Source: Callorhinus ursinus
Lineage: Eukaryota > Chordata > Mammalia > Carnivora > Otariidae
Assembly: GCF_003265705.1 (NCBI RefSeq)
Contig: NW_020312968.1
Location: forward strand, 5,453,144-5,517,143
Direction: 5' to 3'
DNA length: 64,000 nucleotides
Position 1 is the stretch's first letter. Each line of letters begins with the position of its first letter. The notes under the pieces are model-generated. The model worked only from the letters and a program-made list of their open reading frames with translations, searched no databases and had not been told where the DNA came from. This document shows positions 1 through 11,885 of this stretch, one piece after another. The position numbers and the translations under genes are program-made.

Positions 1-119
1 GAGAAGCAGGTTCCCCACTGGGCAGGGAGCCAGACTCCACTTGGGTTCAATCCCAGGACCTGGGATCATGACCTAAGCCGAAGGCAGATGCTCAACCGAC
101 TGAGCCACCCAGGCGCCCC
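1..119 (-). mobile_element. CAN-SINE, 3' part cut by window edge
   Basis: Head end of a minus-strand tRNA-derived carnivore SINE. The sequence runs through GGGATCATGACCTAAGCCG and ends with GAGCCACCCAGGCGCCCC, the reverse complement of the SINE head. The tail end lies outside the window, so no duplication can be checked. Confidence 0.93.
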
Positions 120-1060
120 GACAGTGAGTTCCTGATGTCTAACTCAGACCATCCCTCTAAACATGTTCCTCCAGCTGTGGGTTTTTGAATAAACTAAAGT
201 GTTCTTAAAATTGGGGGACTTTTAGTACCTCTTAGCATAAACCAAGTTCATAACAAAGTGGAAATCCTTATTCTTTCTATCTTTGATGATGGTAAAACAT
301 AAGATACAAAACTAAAGATAATGGACAGATAAAAAGCAGATCGAAAATGTAAAAATGCTTCTAGAAAGGATATTTGGCTTAGTAAATCCAAGCCTTGAAG
401 ATTTTTCAGAAAGAATAGTTATGCGGGAAGGAAAGCCAGTAGTGAAGGCAGAAAAGTATCTTGACTCTGAAACAAACCTTGGACTTCTACTCCTGGTACT
501 TCAGACAACTCCCCCTAGAAAAGTTGGACAGATAGGTTGTTAAAAAATTGGTTTGAAGGCATTTGAGAGCTAACAGAGGAGTGAGGAAATATATAAAAGA
601 CAAAACTCACACTCATTTTCTCGGGAGGGAGTTTGCTGATTCCAAACTAATTCCTCACCAAGAGTCTCACAATAAGAGCAGTGCTTTTGATAGCTTTATA
701 AATAGGTTAAAAAGCCAAAAATTAGAAAGGACTACATTTTTGGGAAGGAAATAAGTTAAATTATTTGTTATTCACTATGTGGTCAGTTGCCATGCAAAGT
801 GCATGTGTGTGCGTACACGCACACACCAAAAACAAATGGTGGCTTCAGTGCACCCCCACCCCATACCCTCCCACCTTTGTTGCCAAATGACTGATTGAAA
901 ATCCCATAGCCATTTTCCAAACAATTGGCCCTCAGTAATTGTCTCCAAACCACTCTTAGGTCTCATGATTGAAGAACTGACTGTTTTTTAGTAGGACCAG
1001 AATATGAATTGACCTGGAACCAGAATAATAATTGTTATACTTGTTTTTATTTTTTTATTT
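120..1060. other. Unique AT-rich DNA, no gene seen
   Basis: No recognisable repeat or conserved coding frame. Short open frames (about 60 codons at 355-543 and 563-754) have no familiar motif and are about the size expected by chance. A short alternating CA/GT stretch lies near 804-828. Confidence 0.6.
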
Positions 1061-1253
1061 TTTTAAAGATTTTATTTATTTATTTGACAGAGAGAGACAC
1101 AGCAAGAGAGGCAACACAAGCAGAGGGAGTGGGAGAGGGAGAAGCAGGCTTCCCACTGAGCAGGGAGCCCGATGTGGGGCTCGATCCCAGGACCCTGGGA
1201 TCGTGACCTGAGCCAAAGGCAGATGCTCAATGACTGAGCCACCCAGGCGCCCC
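1061..1253 (-). mobile_element. CAN-SINE, full length
   Basis: Starts with the T-rich antisense tail and AAGATTTTATTTATTTATTTGACAGAGAGA, and ends with GACTGAGCCACCCAGGCGCCCC. Flanks share an imperfect duplication beginning TACTTGTTTTTA near 1038 and TACTTATTTGTTTTTA at 1254. It is close to consensus, so relatively recent. Confidence 0.95.
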
Positions 1254-1940
1254 TACTTATTTGTTTTTAAATGACTCATTTAAAAATGTAAGCAATGTTC
1301 TACTTCAGTTTTAAGTTATAGGAAATGAGATCCTTTTCTTGACTTTAGAAGCAAAACCTATTTGGATGATAAAAAACTTTCTTGAAAAACAACCAGTAGT
1401 CTTTTTTTTTACAGCTCAATGCTGTTAGTATCTAACAGGCCATTGGTGTTCAACATATACACACTGTATATTAAGAATAAAAATTAATTTTTCCCTTTTA
1501 TTTAAAAATAAAATATAGGAAATTATCAGCATTTTAGAGTAAGCGATATGTAAATATTTGAGGCGTGGTATAAGAACATTATGTATTATTAAGACTTGAG
1601 TTTACAAATCCATTTTTTTAATTGAAGATAATTTAGTTCATTTCTTGTGAGTTATTATCCTTAATTTGTCTTTTGTTTTTGTTTTTGTTTTTTTACTCCA
1701 TCAGTTAAAATTTTTAGTGATTTTGTTTTCCTTCTTAGAGAATGAATTTTGCCAATTAGGAGAGCTATTCCTTTCTCTCTTCTAGTTGCAACCAATATTT
1801 GATTTTAGAAATTGTATATTTTAAAGATAAATTTTGCTTGGAGTTTGAAGAGTAGATCATTTATGTGAGAACTGACTCAGAAGCAGTGTGTACAGACTAT
1901 ACTTTGTTATGGGATGCTCATCTCATCATCCACTGTCATC
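1254..1940. other. Unique AT-rich DNA
   Basis: No repeat family or gene recognised. The stretch has several poly-T runs and stops in all frames at high density. Confidence 0.55.
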
Positions 1941-1949
1941 CAAATGTAA

Positions 1950-2560
1950 ACTGTCTTCCTCTGTGGACATTTCTGCTTGCCCTGTTACCCAACCTAGGAA
2001 GCTCTAGCCATTCTCTGCAACTCCTCTCCCAACCTCCAGTTCCAATCATTCAGTTATTATCAAGTCTTCATCTTCAGTATCCCTTTAATTTGTTTCCTAT
2101 TACAGCAGCTCTTGTCTTACTACAGACCATCTGGACTATTTCAGAAATTTCTCTGTTAGATCTCAGTCTCTAGATACACCCTCTTTTATCTATCCTTTGC
2201 CAGTAATCTTTCTGGTAAACAATCTGATCATGTTCTTTCCCTGTTTAAAGACTTTTACTGGATCCTTCTGGTCTACAAAATGGAGTAATCATTCTTTGGT
2301 TTGTCATACAAGCTGTTAAGCATCTACCCTAATCTACAGCCATAGTCTACTCTGCTCCCTCCCACCCCCACTTCCAATGGACTGGAACCACACACTCCCA
2401 ACAGTCCATGCTCATCAGTAATCAGAATCTTTGTATCTGATATCCCCTCTAGCATGAACATTGCTCCCTTTTTCTCTGCCTGGCCATTCTTACTTAGCCT
2501 CATTACCCATGTCAAATATCAGTACCTCTGGAAAGCTTCCCTTTGCTCTCAGTAATGAAG
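1950..2560 (-). mobile_element. Ancient L2 LINE remnant
   Basis: The stretch around 2205-2290 (AATCTGATCATGTTCTTTCC, then TGTTTAAAGACTTTTACTGG) resembles the antisense of the L2 3' region, followed by a decayed CT-rich continuation and a later CCTCTGGAAAGCTTCCCTTT block. It is strongly diverged; the upstream limit is uncertain. A repeat-library search would settle the family. Confidence 0.5.
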
Positions 2561-2564
2561 CATT

Positions 2565-2592
2565 GTACAATGAGAGGGGTACAATGAGAGGC
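2565..2592. repeat. 14-bp tandem duplication
   Basis: GTACAATGAGAGGG is followed directly by GTACAATGAGAGGC, two copies with one difference. It is probably a replication-slippage product. Confidence 0.8.
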
Positions 2593-3870
2593 CTACATGG
2601 TTGATCTTAGGAAGGAGTTTGGGGGTCTTGGAAATTGATTGTGGGGGAGAGAAAAAATTTTGCTGATATCTGTTGGAAAATATTGAGACTGCCTGTCACA
2701 GGGAGATTGATTTTAAAGGTATTTTGAAATTTATTAACTATTAACTTCTCAAGATGTTGTGTCTTCAGATTCAAAATCAAAGTCTACTTCAACTATGTAT
2801 CCTTTTACTACTAAGGCCCAATACATAACAGGGGCTCAATATATATGGATAAATAAATAATTAAATAGATGTCCTAAGTAATTATCCAATTATTTTACTA
2901 GAATTCCAACTGAAGTATTAGAATTCCAGCTGAAATCACTGAAATTCTTTTGACTTTCCCACCTGAACATAGTTCCTGATTTTAGTCAGAATTGAATATC
3001 CTTTTCAAATGATTATCCATATAATATTTGAATACATGTGGTCCTTCCATATGAGTTCTGTCCCAATGTTATAGTAAGTCTCAGCACTTCTATTCAAAGA
3101 AGATATACTCTATTAGGCACTAGAGAAAAAAAAATAAGTACTTTACTAAAGATTTCATAGGGGAGAAAGACAATAGGGGTTACATTATTCAACTCATAAT
3201 GTTTTATCTTCCCAACATTAGAAAATTTCCATACAACATCATTTTAGGTCTCTCCTCTTACTCAAAAGACACCAAACTTGTGTTTCTTTCTAACCTCACC
3301 CCCACTTGTGTCTATTCAGCCTCCAGTCCTGATATCAACTATTCCATTCTAAGTCCTTCCAGATCTCACCGTTTCTTATTCAGGGCAAATTAACTGCCTC
3401 AAATTCTTCAATTTTACCTTCACAATCAACCAGTTAATACTATTTTCCACAATGCATTTTGTATTCACATTCAACTAATTAATATTATTTTCCACAATGT
3501 ACAATATATGGATTGTTTTTAACTAAAAATCCTTCTCTAGATATAAGGATCTATTTGTTAGAAACAGATTGAGGATGTGTAATTTTTTTCTCCAGTAGGT
3601 TTTTTTCTTCCTGCCATACATAGTACAGAGACTTAAAAAACTTTTTAAAATTCTAGTTTAAATGTGACCAAAGAACCAAGTATTTGGTTAACCCCCTTCT
3701 AAACTCTGAAACTGCTAAAGTTTGAAGAAGTATATAGGTACTATAAATATTAGAAAGTTCATGTTTCTCAATTCATTCTAGGAAGGTCACATCTAAGCTA
3801 ACTTAATGAAACAGAGAAAAGACGTAAACCTTAGTTTTTGCATGTTTTCAACAATTTTCTCCAAAAAAAA
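2593..3870. other. Unique DNA with a 20-bp tandem pair
   Basis: No gene seen. At 2897-2936 a 20-bp unit containing TAGAATTCCA is present twice in tandem with a few differences. An A-rich run at 3863-3877 supplied the target site of the L1 that follows. Confidence 0.6.
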
Positions 3871-3888
3871 AAAAAAACCCGATGTCTC

Positions 3889-6800
3889 TTCTTCTCTAGT
3901 GCCCATGGAACATTCTCCAGAATTGATCACATCCTAGGTCACAAATCAGGTCTCAACCGGTACCAAAAGATTGGGATCATTCCCTGCATATTTTCAGACC
4001 ACAATGCTTTGAAACTAGAAGTCAATCACAAGAGGAAAGTCGGAAAGAACTCAAATACATGGAGGCTAAAGAGCATCCTACTAAAGAATGAATGGGTCAA
4101 CCAGGAAATTAAAGAAGAGTTTAAAAAATTCATGGAAACCAATGAAAATGAAAACACAACTGTTCAAAATCTTTGGGATACAGCAAAGGCAGTCCTAAGA
4201 GGAAAGTATATAGCAATACAAGCCTTTCTCAGGAAACAAGAAAGGTCTCAAATACACAATCTAACCCTACACCTAAAGGAGCTGGAGAAAGAACACCATA
4301 TAAAGCCTAAACCCAGCAGGAGAAGAGAAATAATAAAGAACAAAGCAGAAATCAATGAAATAGAAACCAAAAGATCAGTAGAACAAATCAACGAAACTAG
4401 GAGCTGGTTCTTTGAAAGAATTAACAAGATTGATAAACCCCTGGCCAGACTGATCAAAAAGAAAAGAGAAATGACCCAAATCAACAAAATCATGAATGAA
4501 AGAGGAGAGATCACCACCAACACCAAAGAAATACAAACAATTATAAGAACATATTACGAGCAACTCTATGCCAGCAAATTAGATAACCTGGAAGAAATGG
4601 GTGGATTCCTAGAGATGTATCAACTACCAAAACTGAACCAGGAAGAAATAGAAAACCTGAACAGACCTATAACCACTAAGGAAATTGAAGCAGTCATCAA
4701 AAATCTCCCAAGAAACAAAAGCCCAGGGCCAGATGGCTTCCCAGGGGAATTCTATCAGACATTTAAAGAAAATTAATACCTATTCTCCTGAAACTGTTCC
4801 AAAAAATAGAAATGGAAAGAAAACTTCCAAATTCATTTTATGAGGCCACCATTACCTTGATCCCAAAACCAGACAAAGATCCCATCAAAAAGGAGAATTA
4901 CAGACCAATATCCTTGATGAACATGGATGCAAAAATTCTCACCAAAATACTAGCCAATAGGATCCAACAGTACATTAAAAGGATTATTCACCACGACTAA
5001 GTGGGATTTATTCCTGGGCTGCAAGGCTGGTTCAACATCCGCAAATCAATCAACGTGATACAATACATTAACAAAAGAAAGAACAAGAATCATATGATCC
5101 TCTCAGTAGATGCAGAAAAAGCATTTGGCAAAGTACAGCATCCTTTCTTGATCAAAACTCTTCAGAGTATAGGGATAGAGGGTACATACCTCAATATCAT
5201 AAAAGCCATCTATGAAAAACATACAGCAAATATCATTCTCAATGGGGAAAAGCTGAGAGCTTTTCCCCCAAGGTCAGGAACGCGGCAGGGATGTCCACTC
5301 TCACCACTGCTATTCAACATAGTATTAGAAGTCCTAGCCACAGCAATCAGACAACAAAAAGAAATCAAAGGCATCCAAATCGGCAAAGAGGAAGTCAAAC
5401 TCTCACTCTTTGCAGATGATATGATACTTTATGTGGAAAACCCAAAAGACTCCACCCCAAAACTGCTAGAACTCATACAGGAATTCAGTCAAGTAGCAGG
5501 CTATAAAATCAATGCACAGAAATCAGTGGCATTCCTATACACCAACAACAAGACAGAAGAGAGACAAATCAAGGAGTCGATCCCATTCACAATGGCACCC
5601 AAAACCATTAGATACCTAGGAATAAATTTAACTAAAGAGGCAAAGGATCTGTACTCAGAAAACTATAAAATACTCAGGAAAGAAATTGAAGAAGACACAA
5701 AGAAATGGAAAAACGTTCCATGCTCATGGATTGGAAGAACCAACATTGTGAAGATGTCAATGCTACCTAGAGCAATCTACACATTCAATGCAATCCCCAT
5801 CAAAATACCATCCACTTTTTTCAAAGAAATGGAACAAATAATCCTAAAATTTGTATGGAACCAGAAGAGACCCCGAATAGCCAGAGGAATATTGAAAAAG
5901 AAAAGCAAAGCTGGCAGCATCACAATTCCGGACTTCCAGCTCTATTACAAAGCTGTCATCCTCAAGACAGTATGGTACTGGCACAAAAACAGACACATAG
6001 ATCAATGGAGCAGAATCGAGAGCCCAGAAATGGACCCTCAACTCTATGGTCAACTCATCTTTGACAAAGCAGGAAAGAATGTCCAGTGGAAAAAAGACAG
6101 TCACTTCAACAAATGGTGTTGGGAAAATTGGACAGCCACATGCAGAAGAATGAGACCGGACCATTTCCTTACACCACACACAAAAATAGACTCCAAATGG
6201 TTGAAAGACCTAAATGTGAGACAGGAGTCCATCCAAATCCTAAAGGAGAACACAGGTAGCAACCTCTTCGACCTCAGCTGCAGCAACTTCTTCCTAGAAA
6301 CATCACCAAAGGCACAGGAAGCCAGGGCAAAAATGAACTATTGGGATTTCATCAAGATAAAAAGCTTTTGCACAGCAAAAGAAACAGTCCACAAAACCAA
6401 AAGACAACCGACAAAGTGGGAGAAAATATTTGCAAATGACATATCAGATAAAGGGCTAATATCCAAAATCTATAAAGAAATTATCAAACTCAACACCCAA
6501 AGAACAAATAATCCAATCAAGAAATGGGCAGAAGACATGAACAGACATTTTTCCAAAGAAGACATCCAAATGGCCAACAGGCACATGAAAAAGTGCTCAA
6601 CATTGCTCGGCATCAGGGAAATCCAAATCAAAACCTCAATGAGATACCACCTCACACCAGTCAGAATGGCTAAAATTAACAAGTCAGGGAACGACAGACG
6701 TTGGCAGGGATGTGGAGAAAGGGGAACCCTCCTACACTGTTGGTGGGAATGCAAGCTGGTGCAACCCCTCTGGAAAACAGTATGGAGGTTCCTCAAACAG

Positions 6801-7130
6801 TTGAAATTAGAGCTACCATTCGATCCAGCAATTGCACTACTGGGTATTTACCCCAAAGATACAAATGTAGGGACCCGAAGGGGTACGTGCACCCCAATGT
6901 TTATAGCAGCAATGTCCACAATAGCCAAACTGTGGAAAGAGCCAAGATGTCCATCGACGGATGAATGGATAAAGAAGATGTGGTATATATACACAATGGA
7001 ATATTATGCAGCCATCAAAAGGAATGAGATCTTGCCATTTGCAACGACGTGGATGGAACTGGAGGGAGTTATGCTGAGTGAAATAAGTCAATCAGAGAAA
7101 GACATGTATCCTATGACCTCACTGATATAA
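3889..7130 (+). pseudogene. L1 ORF2 remnant (endonuclease end, reverse transcriptase, C-terminal domain)
   Basis: ORF2 protein nicks target DNA and reverse-transcribes L1 RNA at the nick. This copy keeps only the end of the endonuclease: the Asp of RIDHILG and the Ser/His of SDH are visible, but the earlier catalytic residues known for this family are missing. The reverse transcriptase has the [11 protein letters not shown] block, [14 protein letters not shown], and an intact FADD active site at about 5409-5420. The C-terminal region has [13 protein letters not shown], but the first Cys of the family's CX3C motif reads Arg (codon 6699-6701). Reading is broken by a one-base deletion near 4770 and a TAA at 4998-5000 that probably came from CAA. 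The last 709 codons are open to the natural stop at 7128-7130. It cannot produce a working ORF2 protein. Confidence 0.95.
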
Positions 7131-7572
7131 GGAATTCTTAATCTCAGGAACAAACTGAGGGTTGCTGGAGTGGTTGGGGGTGGGAGGGATGGGGTGGCTG
7201 GGTGATGGACATTGGGGAGGGTATGTGCTATGGTGAGCGCTGTGAATTGTGCAAGACTGTTGAATCACAGATCTGAAACAAATAACGCAACATAGTTTAA
7301 GAAAAAAGAAAAAGAAGAAGATAGCAGGAGAGGAAGAATGAAGGGGAGTAAGTCAGAGGGGGAGACAAACCAGGAGAGATGATGGACTCTGAAAAACAAA
7401 CTGAGGTTTCTGGAGGGGAGGAGGGTGGTGGGATGGGTTAGCCTGGTGATGGGTATTGAGGAGGGCACATTCTGCATGGAGCACTCGGTGTTATGAACAA
7501 ACAATGAATCATGGAACAGTACACCAAAACATATTATGTAATATATGGTGTTAACATAACATTAAAAAAATT
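7131..7572 (+). other. L1 3' UTR with two diverged G-rich modules
   Basis: Two similar blocks are visible. Each starts with ACAAACTGAGG, continues through a G-rich stretch, a GGTGATGG-type segment and GAGGG, and closes with GAATCA. They lie at roughly 7145-7275 and 7385-7525. A purine-rich spacer (AAGAAAAAAGAAAAAGAAGA) separates them. The same layout recurs in the copies at 21.9 kb and 58.0 kb. G-rich tracts are a known feature of L1 3' UTRs. Confidence 0.8.
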
Positions 7573-7591
7573 AAAAAAAACCTGATGTCTC

Positions 7592-8385
7592 AATTGGAGA
7601 ATTGTCATGAGAAGCAAAAAATCTTGTCAGTGATTGAATACGTATCTTTGAGAAGTAACTCTAAGGACTGTTCTTAATGGAACTAGATTAATGTATTATA
7701 TACAGTCATAAAGATTTCCTTGTATATGCTTTTTGAAAGCCTTTCATTATTTTTCTTTTCTAAGGAAGAGTATTTTATAAGTGCCCATTGGAGTTAGGCA
7801 AATTGGACTGAAGTGTGGTTAACTTGGAAGAAATCACAATGATTCTAATTCAGTTCTAAACCACATTTGAAGTAGATCTATGGGCTTTCTATTTGAATTT
7901 AGACTCCTCAGTGACCAATTCCAGCCAAAGATAACATCTTTTTTCCCCTTCATCGCTATAGGGTAAATTTCCATGATAATAGCAATTCTCTGTTCTTAGA
8001 AGGTGTGAACTGGACCAGCTTGCTCACCACTTAGAAAGTGCCCAATTGTGAGACTATCCACAAACCACAGCCCACCTCCATCCCTAACTCTGAGCATTTT
8101 GACAATGATTCAGCATTAATAAAGAAAATCATTTTAAGTCACTGTCAGCATATGTATTGGGGAACGATTTTACTATATCAGTGATTTACAATTCTGATAT
8201 AGTCAGTGTGTTGTCTTTTATTTTTATGGAGAACTAATAAAAATGGCTTTAATACTGTGTATCTCAGTACAGGATTTTATCTCTCTGGACTGTCATTTTC
8301 CCTGTAGTAATACCTGCTTTTCATCTTTTTTTCCCCCCATCAGGTTTTAAAATTTGGTTAGTAATATACCAAGAAAATTAAGGTA
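7592..8385. other. Unique DNA, no gene seen
   Basis: No recognised repeat or exon. Ends in a 14-bp target site duplicated by the following SINE. Confidence 0.55.
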
Positions 8386-8553
8386 GGGGTGCCTGGGTGG
8401 CTCAGTCAGTTAAGCATCTGACTCTTGATTTAGGCTCAGGTCATGATCTCAGGGTTGTGAGATCAAGCCCCCCCATCGGGCCCTGTGCTAGGTGTGGAAC
8501 CTGCTTAGGAGGCTCCCTCTCCCTCTGCCCCTCCCCGACCTCTAAAAAAAAAG
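8386..8553 (+). mobile_element. CAN-SINE, older subfamily
   Basis: Head GGGGTGCCTGGGTGGCTCAG. The body has the GTGCTAGGTGTGGAACCTGC variant and a short A tail. A duplication of type AGAA(A)ATTAAGGTA lies on both sides (8372-8385 and 8554-8565), which fixes the ends. Confidence 0.93.
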
Positions 8554-8729
8554 AAGAATTAAGGTAGATCAATAGGCCAATTGATAATCTTACTGATACA
8601 TATTTATATATAAATATATCAATATATTGATACATATGTGTACGTGGTATTGTGTTTCAATGATTATCCTGTTTCCAACCTCCTTATCCGGCGTAAGAAA
8701 GGAATAAGGAAAAGAAAGCTTGCATTGAT

Positions 8730-8865
8730 AACTTTCTACCTGCCAACCACTGTGTTAAATACTTTTATATAGATCATTTAATTTTGTGAAAGAAAATGTA
8801 TTTTTACCTTTTGTTTTACAGATGAAGAAAAAAATACCAACATAGATTAATTCAATCAAGGTGAT
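8730..8865 (-). mobile_element. MIR remnant
   Basis: Reads ACCACTGTGTTAAATACTTT, then ATAGATCATTTAATTTTGTG and TTTTACAGATGAAGAAAA, the antisense of the MIR core and 3' half. Strongly diverged. Confidence 0.65.
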
Positions 8866-9104
8866 AGAAATACCAAAAAATTTTAAAGTGCATGCATTTT
8901 CTACTTGGCCATGAAAAACTGTTTACACATATAAGCTTTTTCCTTCATAAAGCATTGCCTGCAGATGTCTTGCTTTTATATCCCATCCAATCTATTATAC
9001 ACTCTACAGAAAAAGTGGGAGAGAGTCCATTTCTCAGGATCTACTCTGTGCCTGTCGTGATCCTGAAACCCTTAATATATAATTACTTAGGCAAATGCAC
9101 ACTG

Positions 9105-9530
9105 GTCACCTGTTGTGTGGTCAGGCATTATGTTGGTCATTTTGTTTTTGTTATTGAGAGAGAGAGAGAGAGAGAGCGTGAGCAGGGGTGGGGGAGGGGC
9201 AGAGGGAGAGGGAGAGAGAGAATCTTAAGTAGGCTCCATGCACAGCGTGGAGCCCGACATGCCACTTGATCTCAAGACCCTGAGATCATGACCTGATCAT
9301 GAAATCAGCAGCCAGATGCTCAGCCTACTGAGCCACCCAGGCACCTCCTATGTTGGTCATTTTGTTATCAACCTGTGTCATATCACTCAATCCTCAGACA
9401 GCTTCAAGACAGGCATTGGTCTAACCATTATAAAGGTGAGGAAACTGACCAGAGAAGTGAATTAACTAACAGGATTTTATTGTGTTAGTAAGTAGCAATA
9501 CCTGAATTCACACTTAGATGTTCATGCCTA
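9105..9530 (-). mobile_element. MIR remnant split by a SINE
   Basis: The flanks of the SINE at 9147-9348 join to an antisense MIR: a GGCATTATGTTGGTCATTTT stretch, then TATCACTCAATCCTCAGACA and AAAGGTGAGGAAACTGACCA. The MIR predates the SINE. Confidence 0.65.
9147..9348 (-). mobile_element. CAN-SINE inside a MIR
   Basis: Begins with a (GA)n stretch after a short T-rich tail and ends with GAGCCACCCAGGCACCTCC. A perfect 18-bp duplication (TATGTTGGTCATTTTGTT) lies at 9129-9146 and 9349-9366. Confidence 0.96.
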
Positions 9531-11735
9531 CTGTAGTTCCTGTTCTTTCTGCCACCCAGTTTCCCCTTTCTCAGAAAATCAACTACTGTGACCTCTCCTG
9601 GACATGAATGGATATGGCCCCTTTGTGTGCTGCCAGACAAAATAAATATTTTTTACCCTCTGGACTCTTCTTGACTGTAGTCCCAGTGTCTGCAATGTTA
9701 CTGAGCTTAAGTGTTTTCCCTGGAAGGTTTCTGACCCCCATAAAAGTAACCTGAGCCCTAGTTTAGAGCTACCTGTATGCTTTCAGCTGACAACAGGTTT
9801 TCTCTCTCTGGGAAGACCACCTTCACCAATGTAGATTATGTTGGCAGCATAGAGATATGCATGGAACAGGGAGGAGCAGGGGGAGATTTGCTTAGCCAGC
9901 ATGGGTGCCAGAATCAGTTCTGGCAAAGGGTGGGTTAATAAAAGTTTGACATATATTGTCTCTACACCTGGTTGATGTCACTAAAGTATTTCATCTCTTG
10001 GACTAGAATGGTGGAGGAAATCACTGATCTGATGCAGTGGCATACCAGGGCAGAGGAGGGAGAATAAATGAGAGCAGTCCATCCCACGTACAGACAATAA
10101 AGCAGTGCATTGTCTGTTGAAAATGTAAAAACAATCTTTCTTAAAAGGTCAGTTGGCTTTTCACTTACTCTGCACCAGCAATTCTAAACAGGGGTGATCA
10201 GGTGTATCCCCACCACTCCCGCCCTCCCTTGTTAAACCACTGAAGGTGCAGACCTTGCTTTTCTTGAACCCAGTTGCAAACACCATTCCCTCATTCCCTG
10301 AGCCCTTTGAGATGAAGAAGCCTGGACTCTATTTTAGTGTGTATCCATTATGTATGTAGCTCTTCTGTTCTTTGGACTCTCTGTATATCGAAAGATTTAT
10401 GCAAAAATGTTTGTTACCAAAGCAGCCCACACTAATGGGATCTTAGCTGTAATAAGCAGCTCTCGTGCCTCGACTGTTCTGCCATCCCAGACACTTCATA
10501 GTGCAACTGTGCTTTCACATGTATCACTTCATTTTGTCCTCATAACAACTCACAAGAAGAAATGCAGTGAAACTGGTATACTGATCAAGCAGGACATGTG
10601 GGGGTTAATCGGACAAGTTTATTCTTTTCCCACTGAGACCATTCAAACACCTTCTAAAGGGCTGGTGTTTTGCCAGCCTCTGGATGAAGCCTGGAGCTGG
10701 CCCCAGAGATTTCCTTGTTACTTGTAGATTTGTTTTAAAAGTCCGATTACTTTTAGTCATAATATGGTCTCATGTATGTCAAATTCAGTGCCATAATCAC
10801 AAACTTCAAACTTCTCACATTAAAGCATGATACCAGCACTACAAAAGGTAAAAATGGCTTGTATCTTCTCTAATTTCCAGTCTAGAGTTTACTCAATTGG
10901 CTGTCTCAGGCTAGCTCCATCATTGAAAAAAGGAGGAGTAGAGGAAACCAGAAAGGGCTTACATCCCTGGCCAGGTGCCCATGTGGTCTTGGCTTCCTCT
11001 GGTCATGGCAGATGCTTAAAGCTTATATTTTCTTTCACAGGTCACTTTCGTGGGGGCTTCTGTGTCCCTCTACCTTAGGAAATTACCACTTGTAATTCGT
11101 TTAGAATAGGTTGAATACTCACTTCGGTTTAGTTGGTACTTATCATTCCTTTCTTGTATCTAGGCGTTGAGTATGTACATCCTGACATCTTCACTGGTCT
11201 TTTCACCACTGTAGGTGGCCTTCTTTGTTGGGTTCTAAAGGGGCAAGTAACCAGGTACCTTTAACCCACCATCAGCCATTTTTATTTAGCTCCCTTAACA
11301 ACTCCAGCTACAACCCTTAGCACTTCTGATTTATCAGACAGGAACCAGGTGCCAATTCATAGGATCCCCAAAACCGTAAGGCACATATATCATACCCACT
11401 ATGTAGTCTCCCTGAAACCCTTCTTACTAACCTTGGGGTAGAACTAAAGTATTCCATGTTACCCTCCATGGAAGTGGAGGAAATCCTCTCACATTAACAA
11501 CTTTTTCCAGGAAAATCCTTCCTCTAATCTCTAACTCCCCCTGTGGTGGCCAACTTTAATCCTTTTATACCCTTAAGTCATTGGTAAAGATTGCATGAGC
11601 GCAGACATACTGTAGAACTGGGTTGTTCTCACTGCTGTGAAAGTTCCATCTAGATGTTTCGGGATCTCACTTTGAAAGGCGGACCTCTATGATCTTGGGG
11701 CCTTAGCATTAACCAAGTCTAAAAAAATCCATTTT
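9531..11735. other. Unique DNA with a weak MIR
   Basis: About 2.2 kb with no recognised gene. A weak antisense MIR core (TATCACTTCATTTTGTCCTC) sits near 10490-10570. An open frame of 125 codons at 10350-10727 has no recognisable motif and is treated as chance. Confidence 0.55.
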
Positions 11736-11737
11736 AA

Positions 11738-11885
11738 TGTGGTGGCAATTATCATCCACATTTTATATAAAAGAAAACAGAGGCTCAGAGAGTTTAAGTC
11801 GTTCGGTGAAATGTTGATGTGTAGCTAAGGAAGGGCCGACCTCGCTCCCCCTGGATTCCCAGGCCCATGTCCGTGACCTCACTGT
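11738..11885 (-). mobile_element. MIR remnant
   Basis: TTATCATCCACATTTTATAT, then CAGAGGCTCAGAGAGTTTAA and a decayed GTAGCTAAGGAAGGGCCGA block match an antisense MIR. Confidence 0.7.

Larger units (their letters stand above)
3889..7572 (+). mobile_element. 5'-truncated young LINE-1 (carnivore L1)
   Basis: An L1 lacking its 5' UTR, ORF1 and the first part of ORF2. It begins in the last part of the endonuclease domain, runs through the whole reverse transcriptase and C-terminal region, and ends with a 3' UTR of about 440 bp and an A-rich tail. A near-perfect target-site duplication (A-run plus ACCCGATGTCTC or ACCTGATGTCTC) lies at 3871-3888 and 7574-7591. No internal inversion is seen. Only two clear disabling changes occur in more than 3.2 kb of ORF2, which suggests a recent insertion relative to the other L1s here. 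Confidence 0.97.

Noticed and set aside
1061..1253. tRNA gene within the SINE
   Set aside because: The head derives from a tRNA, but the sequence is a dispersed SINE lacking a foldable complete tRNA; the same applies to all other copies.
5844..6179. Minus-strand 111-codon frame and other frames overlapping the L1
   Set aside because: They are shadows of ORF2 in other frames with no independent motif.
5001..7130. 709-codon open frame as a host gene
   Set aside because: It is L1 ORF2: FADD reverse-transcriptase motif, the C-terminal [11 protein letters not shown] segment, and flanking target-site duplication and 3' UTR.
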